Source: Allomesorhizobium camelthorni
Lineage (GTDB): Bacteria; Pseudomonadota; Alphaproteobacteria; Rhizobiales; Rhizobiaceae
DNA: 64,000 nt
NCBI RefSeq assembly: GCF_011045125.1
Contig: NZ_JAAKZF010000022.1
Location: 17,351-81,350, forward strand
Reading direction: 5' to 3'
Below, piece after piece: positions 1-8,295 of this stretch. The position numbers and the translations under genes are program-made. How positions within the stretch are numbered: the stretch's first letter is position 1; every line of letters begins with the position of its first letter. Below the pieces are notes generated by a model. It was not told where the DNA came from. It did no database searches and was given only the letters and a program-made list of their open reading frames with translations.

Positions 1-2
1 AC

Positions 3-380
3 GTCGCGACGGGTCTGCACGACGTAGCGCCCTATCCGCTCTATCCCGGCATTCATTCGATGCCGCTCATGCAGTTCACGATGAATCGCGAGCGCTGGGA
101 CGCACTTTCGGCCGAAGACCAGAAGGCGCTCAGGGACTGGTGGTATGCAGCCATGGAGGACCTGACCAAGGTCGTGGACGAGCAGGACCAGGAAAAGGCC
201 GCCGCAGATTCCAAAGGCGGAAAGATTGAGGTCATAAACTGGGCGCCGGAAGACCGCGACCAGCTGCGCGAGGTGGCCCGTGCGGAATGGCTCAAATTCG
301 CCGAAAAGAGCGAGCTCGCCCGCGAAGCGCTGGATGCGAATCTGGCCTACATGAAAAAAATTGGCCTGCTCAAGGACTGA
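3..380 (+). CDS. TRAP transporter substrate-binding protein (DctP type), 3' part only
   Basis: The reading frame is open from the left edge of the window, so the N-terminal part including the signal peptide is missing. The visible 125 residues match the C-terminal end of DctP-family periplasmic receptors: a run around HSMPLMQFTMNRERWDAL followed by two amphipathic helices rich in Glu, Lys and Ala, ending in a short KKIGLLKD tail. Such receptors bind an organic acid in the periplasm and hand it to the DctQ/DctM membrane subunits. Both membrane subunits lie downstream at 1732-3559, so this is the receptor of that system. The ligand cannot be read from the fragment; the neighbouring lactonase and sugar-acid dehydratase suggest a sugar acid. 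Confidence 0.85.
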   Translation, partial: VATGLHDVAPYPLYPGIHSMPLMQFTMNRERWDALSAEDQKALRDWWYAAMEDLTKVVDEQDQEKAAADSKGGKIEVINWAPEDRDQLREVARAEWLKFAEKSELAREALDANLAYMKKIGLLKD

Positions 381-390
381 ATGAGCGGCC

Positions 391-420
391 TCTCCGGCCG
401 CCCCCTGGCGCGGCCGGAGA
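391..420 (+). promoter_or_regulatory. Hairpin just after the TRAP receptor gene
   Basis: Perfect 10-bp inverted repeat (TCTCCGGCCG / CGGCCGGAGA) with a 10-base loop, starting 10 bases after the receptor stop codon. No T-run follows, so it is unlikely to be a full intrinsic terminator. Hairpins here commonly stabilise the receptor mRNA or partly attenuate read-through so that the receptor is made in excess over the permease. Confidence 0.6.
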
Positions 421-544
421 TAGGCGCGGCAGCACAGCCGGCCCGCAGCATGGCTTTCCGTATGTGTTGGTTCGCTGGAGCTTCAAGTCGCCGCGCGGTG
501 ACTAAGGTTCTTTCGTATCGTCGAAACAGAGGAGGAAAATTGCT

Positions 545-1633
545 GTGGGAATGACACGCCGGGATATTCTGTCCCTCGGCAGCGCGGGGCTCGTTGCAGC
601 CGCTGCCGGCAAAGCATGGGGGCAGTCTCTCCCATTTAAGCCGAACCTGCGCTATCCGGACCCTGCAATAGAGATCCTGGACCCGAGCTTCGCCAAATAT
701 CGCATTTATGCAAGCTCCGTGGAACAGCTAGCGTCCGGGATGCGGTGGGCGGAAGGGCCGGCCTATTTCCCGGAGGGGCGCTACGTACTTGTCTCCGACA
801 TCCCCAACAATCGCATTATGAAATACGACGAGGTGAACAACACCTTCACCGTCTTCCGCTCTCCTGCCAATTTCGCCAATGGCAACACCCGCGACAAAGA
901 GGGTCGCCTGATCACCTGCGAGCATTCGGTGACGCGCCGCGTCGTGCGTGCGGAAAAGGACGGCACAATCACGGTCCTGGCCGACCAGTTCGACGGCAAG
1001 CGGCTCAATGCGCCGAACGACGTGGTGGTCAAGTCGGACGGAACGATCTGGTTCACCGATCCGCTTTTTGGCATCAACGGCAACTATGAGGGTGAGCCCG
1101 CGAAGCCGGATCAGGCAACAACGAATGTCTACCGCATCGGCGCCGATGGCAAGCTTACCGCCGTTGTCACCGATCTCGTGAATCCGAATGGGCTCGCCTT
1201 CTCGCCGGATGAAAAGAAACTCTATGTGGTGGAATGGAAGGGTACACCCAATCGCAGCATCTGGAGCTACGACATTTCAGCCGACGGCGCGGCATCCAAC
1301 AAGACGAAGCTGGTGGATGCCGCTGATTTCGGCGCGCTCGACGGAATCAAAGTGGACCGCGACGGCAATTTGTGGTGCGGCTATGGCAGCAATGGCGCTC
1401 TCAATGCAGAACCTTCCGATGTCGGCGGGCGCAAGATCTACACGCTGAAGGGCAAGCCGGAAGACCTTGACGGCGTGATGGTCTTCAATCCGCAAGGCAG
1501 GCCGATCGGCTTCATCCACCTGCCGGAACGCTGCGCCAATTTGACCTTTGGCGGACCAAAAGGCAACCGCCTCTACATGGCGAGCAGCCATTCGCTCTAT
1601 GCGATCTACGTCGAGACACAAGGCGCTGCGTGA
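545..1633 (+). CDS. SMP-30/gluconolactonase/LRE family protein, Tat-exported
   Basis: 362 residues. The N-terminus carries a twin-arginine signal (TRRDILSLGSAG, then an Ala-rich hydrophobic stretch), so the protein should be exported folded to the periplasm. The rest matches six-bladed beta-propeller SMP-30/gluconolactonases: WAEGPAYF near the start, NGNTRD, RLNAPNDVVVKSDGTIWFTD in the metal-site region, NPNGLAFSPDEKKLYV and LDGIKVDRDGNLW. The family hydrolyses sugar-acid lactones using a divalent metal. The GTG start was chosen because GGAGG lies 9 bases upstream; an ATG two codons later is possible. It sits between the TRAP receptor and permease genes, so it probably opens a lactone in the periplasm before uptake. 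The actual substrate is unknown. Confidence 0.85.
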   Translation: MGMTRRDILSLGSAGLVAAAAGKAWGQSLPFKPNLRYPDPAIEILDPSFAKYRIYASSVEQLASGMRWAEGPAYFPEGRYVLVSDIPNNRIMKYDEVNNTFTVFRSPANFANGNTRDKEGRLITCEHSVTRRVVRAEKDGTITVLADQFDGKRLNAPNDVVVKSDGTIWFTDPLFGINGNYEGEPAKPDQATTNVYRIGADGKLTAVVTDLVNPNGLAFSPDEKKLYVVEWKGTPNRSIWSYDISADGAASNKTKLVDAADFGALDGIKVDRDGNLWCGYGSNGALNAEPSDVGGRKIYTLKGKPEDLDGVMVFNPQGRPIGFIHLPERCANLTFGGPKGNRLYMASSHSLYAIYVETQGAA

Positions 1634-1681
1634 CCAGCTCAAATGATCCTTTTGCTGGTGCGGAGAAAGGACTGACCATTC

Positions 1682-1704
1682 GCCCGGCCGTCGCGCGGCC
1701 GGGC
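1682..1704 (+). promoter_or_regulatory. Hairpin between lactonase and dctQ genes
   Basis: Perfect 9-bp inverted repeat (GCCCGGCCG / CGGCCGGGC) with a 5-base loop and no T-run, 28 bases before the dctQ start. It is a candidate attenuator or mRNA-processing stem separating the periplasmic proteins from the membrane subunits. Confidence 0.5.
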
Positions 1705-1731
1705 ATCCCCATCGTGCGACCGGGAGGGATC

Positions 1732-2253
1732 ATGAGACACCTTCTTGCGCGCTATGCCTCGATCATGGACCGCTTCAGCGTCGTCGTCGGGCATGGCTGC
1801 TCAATTCTGTTCTTCGCCTGCATCATCGCCTCGGCGATCGAGGTGGCGATGCGCTATGGCTTTGATCGGCCGACCACGTGGTCGACCGAGCTTTCCATGA
1901 CCCTTTGTGCCACTGCCTGGGTGCTTGCAGTCGGTTATGTGACGGAGCGCAACCGGCACATTTCGATCACCATGCTGGAGATCGTCGTCGGTCCGCGCGT
2001 CTGGCGCTTTTTTCGTCTGGTCCAGCTCCTGGCTGCCGTCGCCGCGGTGTTCTTCCTTGCGCGCGCGGTCTGGGGGCCGGCAATGAAAGTCATCGCCCGG
2101 CCCGAATATTCCGGCACTGCGATGAACTCCCTGCAGCCGAGCTACCTGAAGGTGCTGCTGCTCGTGGGCTGCGTCTTCTATCTGATGCAGCTTGTCGCCA
2201 ACATCATCCGCTGGTTCCAGCGCACCGAGAAGGGGATCTCCGGTGGGCATTGA
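1732..2253 (+). CDS. dctQ: TRAP transporter small permease (DctQ)
   Basis: 173 residues with four hydrophobic segments, the size and topology of DctQ subunits. Typical features are the conserved WSTEL of the first loop, a short basic loop with TERNRHISI, and a C-terminal basic tail after the fourth segment. I chose the ATG at 1732 because GGGAGG lies just upstream; the frame is open from a GTG at 1630, but that would add a non-hydrophobic, GC-hairpin-encoded extension. DctQ couples the receptor to the large permease DctM in Na+-driven uptake. The stop codon overlaps the start of dctM, indicating translational coupling. Confidence 0.9.
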   Translation: MRHLLARYASIMDRFSVVVGHGCSILFFACIIASAIEVAMRYGFDRPTTWSTELSMTLCATAWVLAVGYVTERNRHISITMLEIVVGPRVWRFFRLVQLLAAVAAVFFLARAVWGPAMKVIARPEYSGTAMNSLQPSYLKVLLLVGCVFYLMQLVANIIRWFQRTEKGISGGH

Positions 2254-3559
2254 ATACATCACCCTGTTGATCGTCATTTCGCTGCTGGCGCTCATGGCCA
2301 TCGGGATCCCGCTGGGGATCACCACGCTTCTTGTCTCGCTCTGCACGGCGATCCTTTATTTCGGCGAGCGCGCCGGCTTCTTCATCGTCTCGGCGAACGT
2401 CACCGAGGTGCTGCACAAATACGAGTTGATCTCGGTTCCGTTCTTCGTCTTCATGGCAAATATTCTGGAGCGATCCGGAATCGCGCATTCGCTGTTCGAA
2501 TCGATGGCGATCATGGGCGGCCGTTTCCGTGGATCAGTCGGCGTCCAGACCTGCGTTGTCGCGGTGGTGCTGGCCGCAATGTCAGGCATTATGGGCGGCG
2601 AGATCGTGATGCTCGGCCTGATCGCACTGCCGCAGATGCTGCGGCTCGGCTACGACAAGAAGCTCGCGATCGGCATCATCTGTGCCGCCGGCGCGCTGGC
2701 GACGCTGATCCCACCATCGGTGGTGCTGATCGTCTATGGTCTTGCCGCGCAGGTTTCGATCACCAAGCTTTTTGCCGCCTCGATCGGCCCCGGATTGCTG
2801 CTTGCGTCGCTTTACATCATCTACATCCTGGTGCGCGTTCGTCTCAATCCGGCGCTTGCGCCGATCTACGACATTCCCGAGACGGGCCTACCCTTCGTAA
2901 AGCGATTGCCCTTCCTGAAAGGGGTGATCCTTCCGGCAATCCTGATCGGCGCGGTGCTCGGCGTGATCTATTCGGGCGTTGCCACCGTCACGGAGGCTGC
3001 GGCAGTCGGCGCCGTGGGCGCGGTCGTGATTGCCGCAATCCGCAGGGAACTCTCCTGGGTGAAGATGCGTGATGCCATGCGTCAGAGCGTGCTGACGGTG
3101 GGCTCGATCATCTGGCTCGTGCTGGGCGCCGTCGCGCTCATCGGTATCTACAACCGCATCGGCGGCGGCGACTTCCTGCGTGGACTGCTGACCTCGCTCG
3201 ACGTGTCGCCGATCTGGGTGATCGTGGTGATGATGCTGATCGTGATGGTGCTCGGCACCTTCCTGGAATGGATCGCGATCCTGTTCATCACGGTGCCGAT
3301 CTTTGCCCCCGTCGTGGTGGATCTGGGCTTCGACCCGATCTGGTTCGGCGTGCTTTTCGCTATGAATATCCAGATTTACTACCTCTCGCCGCCTTTTGGT
3401 CCGGCCTGCTTCTTCCTGAAGTCGGTCGCGCCCAAAGAGATCAGTCTGCAGGACATCTTTGCCGCCGTGCTTCCCTTCATCGCGCTTCAGGCGCTGGGTC
3501 TGATGCTGGTGCTGTTCTTCCCGCAGATCGCCCTCTTCATCCCGACATCTCTGAACTGA
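2243..3559 (+). CDS. dctM: TRAP transporter large permease (DctM)
   Basis: 438 residues, about twelve hydrophobic segments, matching the DctM subunit that carries substrate with Na+. Diagnostic stretches are VPFFVFMANILERSG, MSGIMGGEIVMLGLIALPQM and the C-terminal YYLSPPFGPACFFLKSVAP. The GTG start gives the usual short periplasmic N-terminus (GIEYITLLIVISLLALM), is preceded by AAGGGG, and overlaps the dctQ stop by 11 bases. In this subfamily the motif SPPFGPACFFLK replaces the more usual TPPFG. The operon continues without a gap into the small peptide gene and the dehydratase. Confidence 0.92.
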   Translation: MGIEYITLLIVISLLALMAIGIPLGITTLLVSLCTAILYFGERAGFFIVSANVTEVLHKYELISVPFFVFMANILERSGIAHSLFESMAIMGGRFRGSVGVQTCVVAVVLAAMSGIMGGEIVMLGLIALPQMLRLGYDKKLAIGIICAAGALATLIPPSVVLIVYGLAAQVSITKLFAASIGPGLLLASLYIIYILVRVRLNPALAPIYDIPETGLPFVKRLPFLKGVILPAILIGAVLGVIYSGVATVTEAAAVGAVGAVVIAAIRRELSWVKMRDAMRQSVLTVGSIIWLVLGAVALIGIYNRIGGGDFLRGLLTSLDVSPIWVIVVMMLIVMVLGTFLEWIAILFITVPIFAPVVVDLGFDPIWFGVLFAMNIQIYYLSPPFGPACFFLKSVAPKEISLQDIFAAVLPFIALQALGLMLVLFFPQIALFIPTSLN

Positions 3560-3569
3560 GGAGACCGTC

Positions 3570-3743
3570 ATGACCGATGAGCACGACGTCACCCGCGATC
3601 TGATGAAGGGGGACGAGGACATCTCGCCCTCGGAATTCGCCGCGGACGAGGCCAGCGAGCCGGACTTCGGCAACTGGCCCGAAATCGTGGGAGTGGTCGG
3701 TACGCTCCTGCTGATCTGGTTTACCTTCGCCTTCACTGGATAG
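3570..3743 (+). CDS. Small 57-residue C-tail membrane peptide
   Basis: A short open frame with a GAGGAG ribosome site 9 bases upstream of its ATG. It fits tightly between dctM (10-base gap) and the dehydratase gene (4-base gap), so it is almost certainly translated. The first about 37 residues are acidic and hydrophilic (for example GDEDISPSEFAADEASEPD). The last 20 form one hydrophobic helix, IVGVVGTLLLIWFTFAFTG. It has no recognisable domain. Its place directly after DctM suggests an accessory subunit or stabiliser of the TRAP transporter, but that is inference. Confidence 0.75.
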   Translation: MTDEHDVTRDLMKGDEDISPSEFAADEASEPDFGNWPEIVGVVGTLLLIWFTFAFTG

Positions 3744-3747
3744 GATC

Positions 3748-5481
3748 ATGACCCGTAGGACCTACGATCAACTGCGCTCCGCGCGCTGGATGGTGCCCGA
3801 TGACCAGCGTTCGTTCGGGCATCGCTCACGGACCATGCAGATGGGCTACGACCCTATCGACTGGGAAGGCCGCCCGATCATCGCGGTCATCAACACTTGG
3901 TCCGACGCCCAGCCCTGCCACATGCACTTCAAGGACCGGGTGGAATGGGTCAAGCGCGGCGTCCTGCAGGCGGGCGGCTTTCCGATGGAGCTTCCGGCGC
4001 TGTCGTTGTCGGAGAATTTTGTGAAGCCCACCACCATGCTCTACCGCAACCTGCTGGCGATGGAGACGGAGGAGCTTCTGCGCAGCCATCCCATCGACGG
4101 CGCCGTGCTGATGGGCGGCTGTGACAAGACCACGCCGGGCCTCGTGATGGGCGCGCTCAGCATGGGGTTGCCCTTCATCTACCTGCCCGCGGGGCCGATG
4201 CTGCGCGGCAACTACGCGGGCAAGCATCTCGGTTCGGGGACCGACGGCTTCAAATACTGGGACGAACGCCGCGCGGGCACGATCAGCAAGGAAGAATGGC
4301 AGGGCATCGAGGGCGGCATCGCCCGGTCCTATGGCCACTGCATGACGATGGGGACGGCCTCGACCATGACTGCAATCGCCGAGGCTATGGGCCTGACATT
4401 GCCCGGCGCCTCTTCGATCCCCGCCGCCGACGCGAGCCATCAGCGGATGAGCACCCAGTGCGGCCGCCGGATCGTCGACATGGTCTGGGAGGATCTGACG
4501 CCGAACCAGGTCGTCACCCCCGCCGCCGTGAACAATGCGGTGACGGTCGCCATGGCGACCGGCTGTTCGACCAACGCGATCATCCACCTGATCGCGATGA
4601 GCCGCCGCGCCGGCGTGCCGCTGGAGCTTGACGACCTCGACCGGATCGGCCGCACCACGCCGGTCATCGCGAACATCCGCCCCTCGGGCACGTCCTACCT
4701 GATGGAGGATTTCTACTACGCCGGCGGCCTGCGCGCGCTGATGAAGCAACTGGGCGACAAGCTTGACGGCTCGGCCATCACCGTCACCGGCAAGCCACTG
4801 ACCGATGGTCTGGAACAGGTCAAGATATGGAACGAGGACGTTATCCGGCCCCTGTCGAACCCGGTCTATCACGAAGGCTCGCTAGCGGTGCTGAAGGGCA
4901 ACCTCGCGCCCGACGGAGCGGTGATCAAGCCCGCAGCCTGCGATCCGAAATTCCACCGGCACTCGGGCCCCGCGCTGGTGGCCGACAGCTATCCCGAGTT
5001 GAAGAGAATCATCGACGACCCGGACTACCCGATGACGCCCGATACGGTGCTTGTGCTGCGCAACGCAGGGCCGCAGGGCGGGCCGGGGATGCCGGAATGG
5101 GGCATGATCCCGATGCCCAAGGCGCTTCTGAAGATCGGGCTGCGCGACATGGTGCGGATTTCGGACGCGCGGATGTCAGGCACCTCGTTCGGAGCCTGTG
5201 TGCTGCATGTCGCACCGGAGGCATTCGTCGGCGGCCCGCTGGCGCTTCTGGAGACCGGCGACACGGTTGAACTCGACATTCCGGACCGCCGCCTGAACAT
5301 GTTGGTCTCCGATGAGGAGCTTGCGGCCCGCCGCAACGCCTGGACCGCGCCCGCGCCACGCTACGAGCGGGGCTACGGGTTCATGTTCTCCAAGCACATT
5401 GAACAGGCGGACAAGGGCTGCGACTTCGATTTCCTCAAGACCGAATTCGGCCGGGTGGTCGATGAACCGGCGATCAACTGA
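3748..5481 (+). CDS. IlvD/Edd-family sugar-acid dehydratase (arabinonate dehydratase-like)
   Basis: 577 residues, typical of pentonate/hexonate dehydratases of the IlvD/Edd family, which remove water from an aldonic acid to give a 2-keto-3-deoxy acid using an Fe-S cluster and Mg2+. The three expected cluster cysteines are present: C57 (SDAQPCHMH), C125 (LMGGCDKTTPG) and C198 (SYGHCMTMGTAS). The C-terminal SDARMSGTSFG active-site loop is also intact. The spacing matches [2Fe-2S] L-arabinonate dehydratases better than branched-chain IlvD, and no isoleucine/valine genes are nearby. Together with the TRAP transporter, the lactonase and the following RraA-like gene it points to sugar-acid catabolism. 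The exact sugar acid is not determined. Confidence 0.88.
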   Translation: MTRRTYDQLRSARWMVPDDQRSFGHRSRTMQMGYDPIDWEGRPIIAVINTWSDAQPCHMHFKDRVEWVKRGVLQAGGFPMELPALSLSENFVKPTTMLYRNLLAMETEELLRSHPIDGAVLMGGCDKTTPGLVMGALSMGLPFIYLPAGPMLRGNYAGKHLGSGTDGFKYWDERRAGTISKEEWQGIEGGIARSYGHCMTMGTASTMTAIAEAMGLTLPGASSIPAADASHQRMSTQCGRRIVDMVWEDLTPNQVVTPAAVNNAVTVAMATGCSTNAIIHLIAMSRRAGVPLELDDLDRIGRTTPVIANIRPSGTSYLMEDFYYAGGLRALMKQLGDKLDGSAITVTGKPLTDGLEQVKIWNEDVIRPLSNPVYHEGSLAVLKGNLAPDGAVIKPAACDPKFHRHSGPALVADSYPELKRIIDDPDYPMTPDTVLVLRNAGPQGGPGMPEWGMIPMPKALLKIGLRDMVRISDARMSGTSFGACVLHVAPEAFVGGPLALLETGDTVELDIPDRRLNMLVSDEELAARRNAWTAPAPRYERGYGFMFSKHIEQADKGCDFDFLKTEFGRVVDEPAIN

Positions 5482-5523
5482 CACAACAAGCCGCAGTCCC
5501 GTCTGGGCCGCGGCTCCGGCAAC

Positions 5524-6270
5524 ATGAACGAAGCGAGGCCGATGATGACAAACTATATTCTTTCAGATGAAACCCGCGCGAAGCTGATAAAAGTGTCCAC
5601 CGCCTCGGTGGCGACGGCGCTCTACAAGAGGGGCCTTCGCAACCAGTTCGTCCAGAATGTCCGGCCCGTGGCCTGGAAGGGTGTCAACATGGTCGGTCAG
5701 GCCTTCACACTGCGTTACATTCCGGCACGCGAGGACCGCAACCCGATCACCGTCTTTCGCAACGCCGATCATCCGCAGCGGGTCGCGGTCGAAACCTGTC
5801 CGTCCGGCTGGGTTCTGGTGATGGACAGCCGCAAGGATGCGCGCGCGGCCTCGGCCGGCTCGATCCTCATAACCCGCCTTGCCGTTCGCGGCTGCGCGGG
5901 CGTGGTCTCAGATGGAGGCTTCCGGGATGCGGAAGGGATCGGCAGGCTCGACATGCCCGCCTATCACCAGCGTCCGTCCGCGCCAACCAATCTGACTCTG
6001 CACGAGGCGCTCGACATGAACGTGCCGATTTCCTGCGGCGATGCACCCGTCTTCCCGGGCGACGTGATGCTCGGCGACGGCGACGGCGTGATGGTCATCC
6101 CGGCCTACCTGGCAGACGAGATCGCCGAGGAATGCGCCGGCATGGAGAGCTTTGAGGATTTCGTGCTCGAGCAGGTCCTGGACGGAGCCGCGATCATCGG
6201 CCTTTACCCGCCGACGACGCAGAAGGCGCAGGCCGATTATGCGGAATGGCGCAAGAAGACCAGCCGATAA
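5524..6270 (+). CDS. RraA-like family protein (aldolase/decarboxylase fold)
   Basis: 248 residues of the RraA/dimethylmenaquinone-methyltransferase-like family. The family motif GVVSDGGFRDAEGI carries the conserved Asp-Gly and Arg-Asp that in related pyruvate aldolases bind metal and substrate. Members in catabolic operons act as 4-hydroxy-4-methyl-2-oxoglutarate-type aldolases or oxaloacetate decarboxylases rather than RNase E inhibitors. Following the dehydratase, it could cleave or process a keto-deoxy acid. The start is uncertain: ATGs at 5524, 5542 and 5545 are in frame, and a GCGAGG sequence favours the later two. It is the last gene of the operon. Confidence 0.8.
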   Translation: MNEARPMMTNYILSDETRAKLIKVSTASVATALYKRGLRNQFVQNVRPVAWKGVNMVGQAFTLRYIPAREDRNPITVFRNADHPQRVAVETCPSGWVLVMDSRKDARAASAGSILITRLAVRGCAGVVSDGGFRDAEGIGRLDMPAYHQRPSAPTNLTLHEALDMNVPISCGDAPVFPGDVMLGDGDGVMVIPAYLADEIAEECAGMESFEDFVLEQVLDGAAIIGLYPPTTQKAQADYAEWRKKTSR

Positions 6271-6479
6271 GCTGTTCCAACCACCCGCACTAAGTTCGCT
6301 GCCGCGTCAGAGTAAATACTGCCGCGAGATTGCTCCGCATCCTCTGTCGGATGTAGATTCGCTTCCGGATTGCGCGGGGTGGCAACGCGCTCGGCGTCAT
6401 TGCAAACAGAACCGCAAACGCGCCTTGGCAGCCTGGGGTTCAACACGACCATCGACAACTGCCGCGAGCCGTAAAGCTA

Positions 6480-6821
6480 TGCAGCGTTCGCCGACTCCTC
6501 ATCCTGAATTTGTACGCTGACAATGCGTGATTCTGATCGAGCGCGGAGCGCGTCAGCGAGGTCATGTGCTTGAAATGCTTGTGGAAGGCGGTGAGGTTCA
6601 TCGCCGCCGCCGCAAGACGCTCGGTTGGCACGCGCGACCGATACTCGGCCCTGAGGATCGCGATGGCTGCGGCGAGACGGCTTGCGTGGCTGTCCGGATC
6701 CGCAAGCGTGCGCAAGGCGGCGCCATGCTTTCCCGACAGCAGCCAAAAATGCAGTTCCAGCATGATTCCGGGGCGCAGGAGCGGCGCGGCATCGGGACGA
6801 GGCGAACAACAACAAACCACC
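6480..6821 (-). pseudogene. AraC-family regulator remnant (YqhC-like, AraC_N type)
   Basis: On the minus strand, about 100 residues resemble the middle of AraC_N-type regulators: a segment LELHFWLLSGKHGAALR followed by a first helix-turn-helix (ERLAAAAMNLTAFHKHFKH, then MTSLTRSAL). The expected SPLQYQK recognition segment is lost through a frameshift, the second helix-turn-helix and C-terminus are absent, and the N-terminal sensor half is cut off where the 167-bp inverted-repeat element starts. There is no intact start or stop. I read it as a dead regulator gene. The remaining sequence of 6271-6479 shows no gene. Confidence 0.6.
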
Positions 6822-6988
6822 GATAGTGTTGAAAAAGTCCGCAACCGAGGCCGTAGGGCTGCGCAGATAGAATTTCTTTCCGCAAATGGACTACCTGGGA
6901 ATCTTGATTCCAGCAGTACGCTCGGCGAGGAATGCCTTTCTACTTCAGGGGCATGCCCTCCGGAACACCGGATTTTTTCAACACTATC
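6822..6988. mobile_element. 167-bp MITE-like element with 20-bp terminal inverted repeats
   Basis: The ends are GATAGTGTTGAAAAAGTCCG (6822-6841) and its complement CGGATTTTTTCAACACTATC (6969-6988), matching at 19 of 20 positions. The element is flanked on both sides by CACC (6818-6821 and 6989-6992), a clean 4-bp target duplication. The interior has no transposase. Ends of this kind with 4-bp duplications fit a non-autonomous derivative of an IS5-like or IS1182-like element; the family assignment is inference. It abuts the AraC remnant. From 6993 to 7159 I see no gene. Confidence 0.75.
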
Positions 6989-7159
6989 CACCCATAGCCA
7001 TCATCAGACCGCTCTCTGAACTCTGAAGCGCACGCACTGTTCTATCCCGATCGGTTAGGCTTTGCCGTCGGACATTCACAAATGGCCAGGATGAATGAAG
7101 CCGTTCCAATGAGACACGCCACCGCTTTCATCCGCCTTAGAAAGATTTGAGCCACCGGA

Positions 7160-7612
7160 TCACGGGATTGTCCTGTCCAGATCCTGCAGGTTGTCATGGA
7201 TTTGCTTCAAGGCGTTCTTGAGCCAGGCGACCTCATTATGGCTGAACGTCTTGATGCCGACTTCTTCGAAATGCGCGGCTATCGGCATGAGGTCGTCGAC
7301 GAGCTTTTCACCCGCCTTGGTCAGATCGATCCGGACCGTTCGGCCATTGTCTTCGGGGCGCACGCGAGAGACCAGGCCCTTCCGTTTCATTGCAGTGACA
7401 AGCCGCGAGAGCGTAGAGATCTCGACCGTGACCATGGCGCTGAGATCGCTCAGCCGCTGGGCGCCTTCCTGCCGAAGAACTGCCATGACGCGGTACATAG
7501 GAAGAGTGAGGTCGTGCGCCGCGAGCTTCCGCGAAAACAGTTCCCCCATCCTGACGCCGACACGGTTCAGGAGGTATGGGAATGAGCTCGTGAAGCGGTA
7601 GGGCATTTTCAT
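7160..7612 (-). CDS. MarR-family transcriptional regulator of the resorcylate cluster (GraR-like)
   Basis: About 150 residues with the MarR winged-helix core: RVMAVLRQEGAQRLSDLSAM, the recognition helix VEISTLSRLVTAMKRKGLVSR, and the wing RPEDNGRTVRIDLTKAG. The ATG at 7612 was chosen; an in-frame TTG at 7618 and ATG at 7606 are alternatives and none has a good ribosome site. It is divergent from the degraded TRAP genes and the gra-type catabolic genes. MarR regulators of aromatic pathways normally repress until an aromatic acid binds. A 12-bp motif shared by the two promoters of this region (7692-7703 and 8938-8949) is its likely operator. Confidence 0.85.
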   Translation of the reverse strand: MKMPYRFTSSFPYLLNRVGVRMGELFSRKLAAHDLTLPMYRVMAVLRQEGAQRLSDLSAMVTVEISTLSRLVTAMKRKGLVSRVRPEDNGRTVRIDLTKAGEKLVDDLMPIAAHFEEVGIKTFSHNEVAWLKNALKQIHDNLQDLDRTIP

Positions 7613-7933
7613 TGACAATTGTTGCGCGAATCGAGATTAGCGCCCGCCGCGCCGGCATGCAATCACGGCGCAAATATTATATTTGCAAAATTTGCATTTA
7701 CAATGTTTATGCTATGCGGGTGTGATAACGCGCTTGATCCTCGTCGCGGCGTTGCCTGCGCGAGCGCACAAGGGAGGACGCCTTGCTTGCATCGTATGGC
7801 GGGAAGCAAAGCGCGCGTGCCTAAGCGCTGCGTGCCGATAGACGCGACCTCTCTTCACGTGCTGCGGAGATGCGGTTTCGTGCCTTGCGCCGGGGGAGCA
7901 GGCGACTCGGGTCCAACAGGATGGGAGGGTTCC
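7613..7933. promoter_or_regulatory. Divergent control region between MarR gene and former TRAP operon
   Basis: An AT-rich stretch at about 7670-7715 carries the motif TTGCATTTACAA (7692-7703), which recurs inverted before the flavin reductase gene. A TTGACAATTG sequence lies beside the MarR start. GGGAGG at 7923-7928 is the ribosome site of the broken dctP. The remaining bases (about 7720-7920) show no convincing gene. Confidence 0.5.
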
Positions 7934-8196
7934 ATGTTCAACTAGAAAAGCATGATTATGGCTGCGTTCGCGGTCGGATTGAGCGCGGCCGGCGTGGTTG
8001 CGCAGGAATTTACGCTGAAGGTCGCTTCGCCGACCAACAACGACGTCATCCTGAAGTGGATGGAGACCTTCAAGGCCAGCGCCGAGGAAGGCTCCAAGGG
8101 AAGCGTCGAAGTTCAGCTCTATCCCGCCAACCAGCTTGGCCAGGCCGCATCGCCGAAAGGCTGATCGACCTCGTGCGCGCCTCCATCGGCCGCGTG
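7934..8196 (+). pseudogene. Broken TRAP receptor gene (dctP remnant)
   Basis: After a good GGGAGG site the frame begins ATG-TTC-AAC-TAG, so codon 4 is a stop. Reading on gives a receptor signal peptide (AAFAVGLSAAGVVAQ) and mature start (EFTLKVASPTNNDVILKWME, then VEVQLYPANQLGQAA). The frame then breaks near 8150: the homologous continuation (RIAERLIDLVRASIG) is in another frame. All of the receptor after the first about 85 residues is gone. It was probably the aromatic-acid importer of the gra-type cluster. Confidence 0.8.
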
Positions 8197-8295
8197 CCGG
8201 GCAAGCTTCCGCTCACATCGTGGCGATGCTCGCCGCCTACTGTGTTTGGGAAGGCCGCCGGCGTCACGACGACACCGCCCCTGTAAGCTTCAAGG

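Noticed and set aside
2888..3736. 282-codon minus-strand frame opposite dctM and the small peptide gene
   Set aside because: His/Asp/Arg-rich translation with no similarity; shadow of the dctM gene.
6601..6885. Short protein-coding frames through the MITE-like element
   Set aside because: They cross the inverted repeats and change frame relative to the AraC remnant; better explained as decayed DNA.
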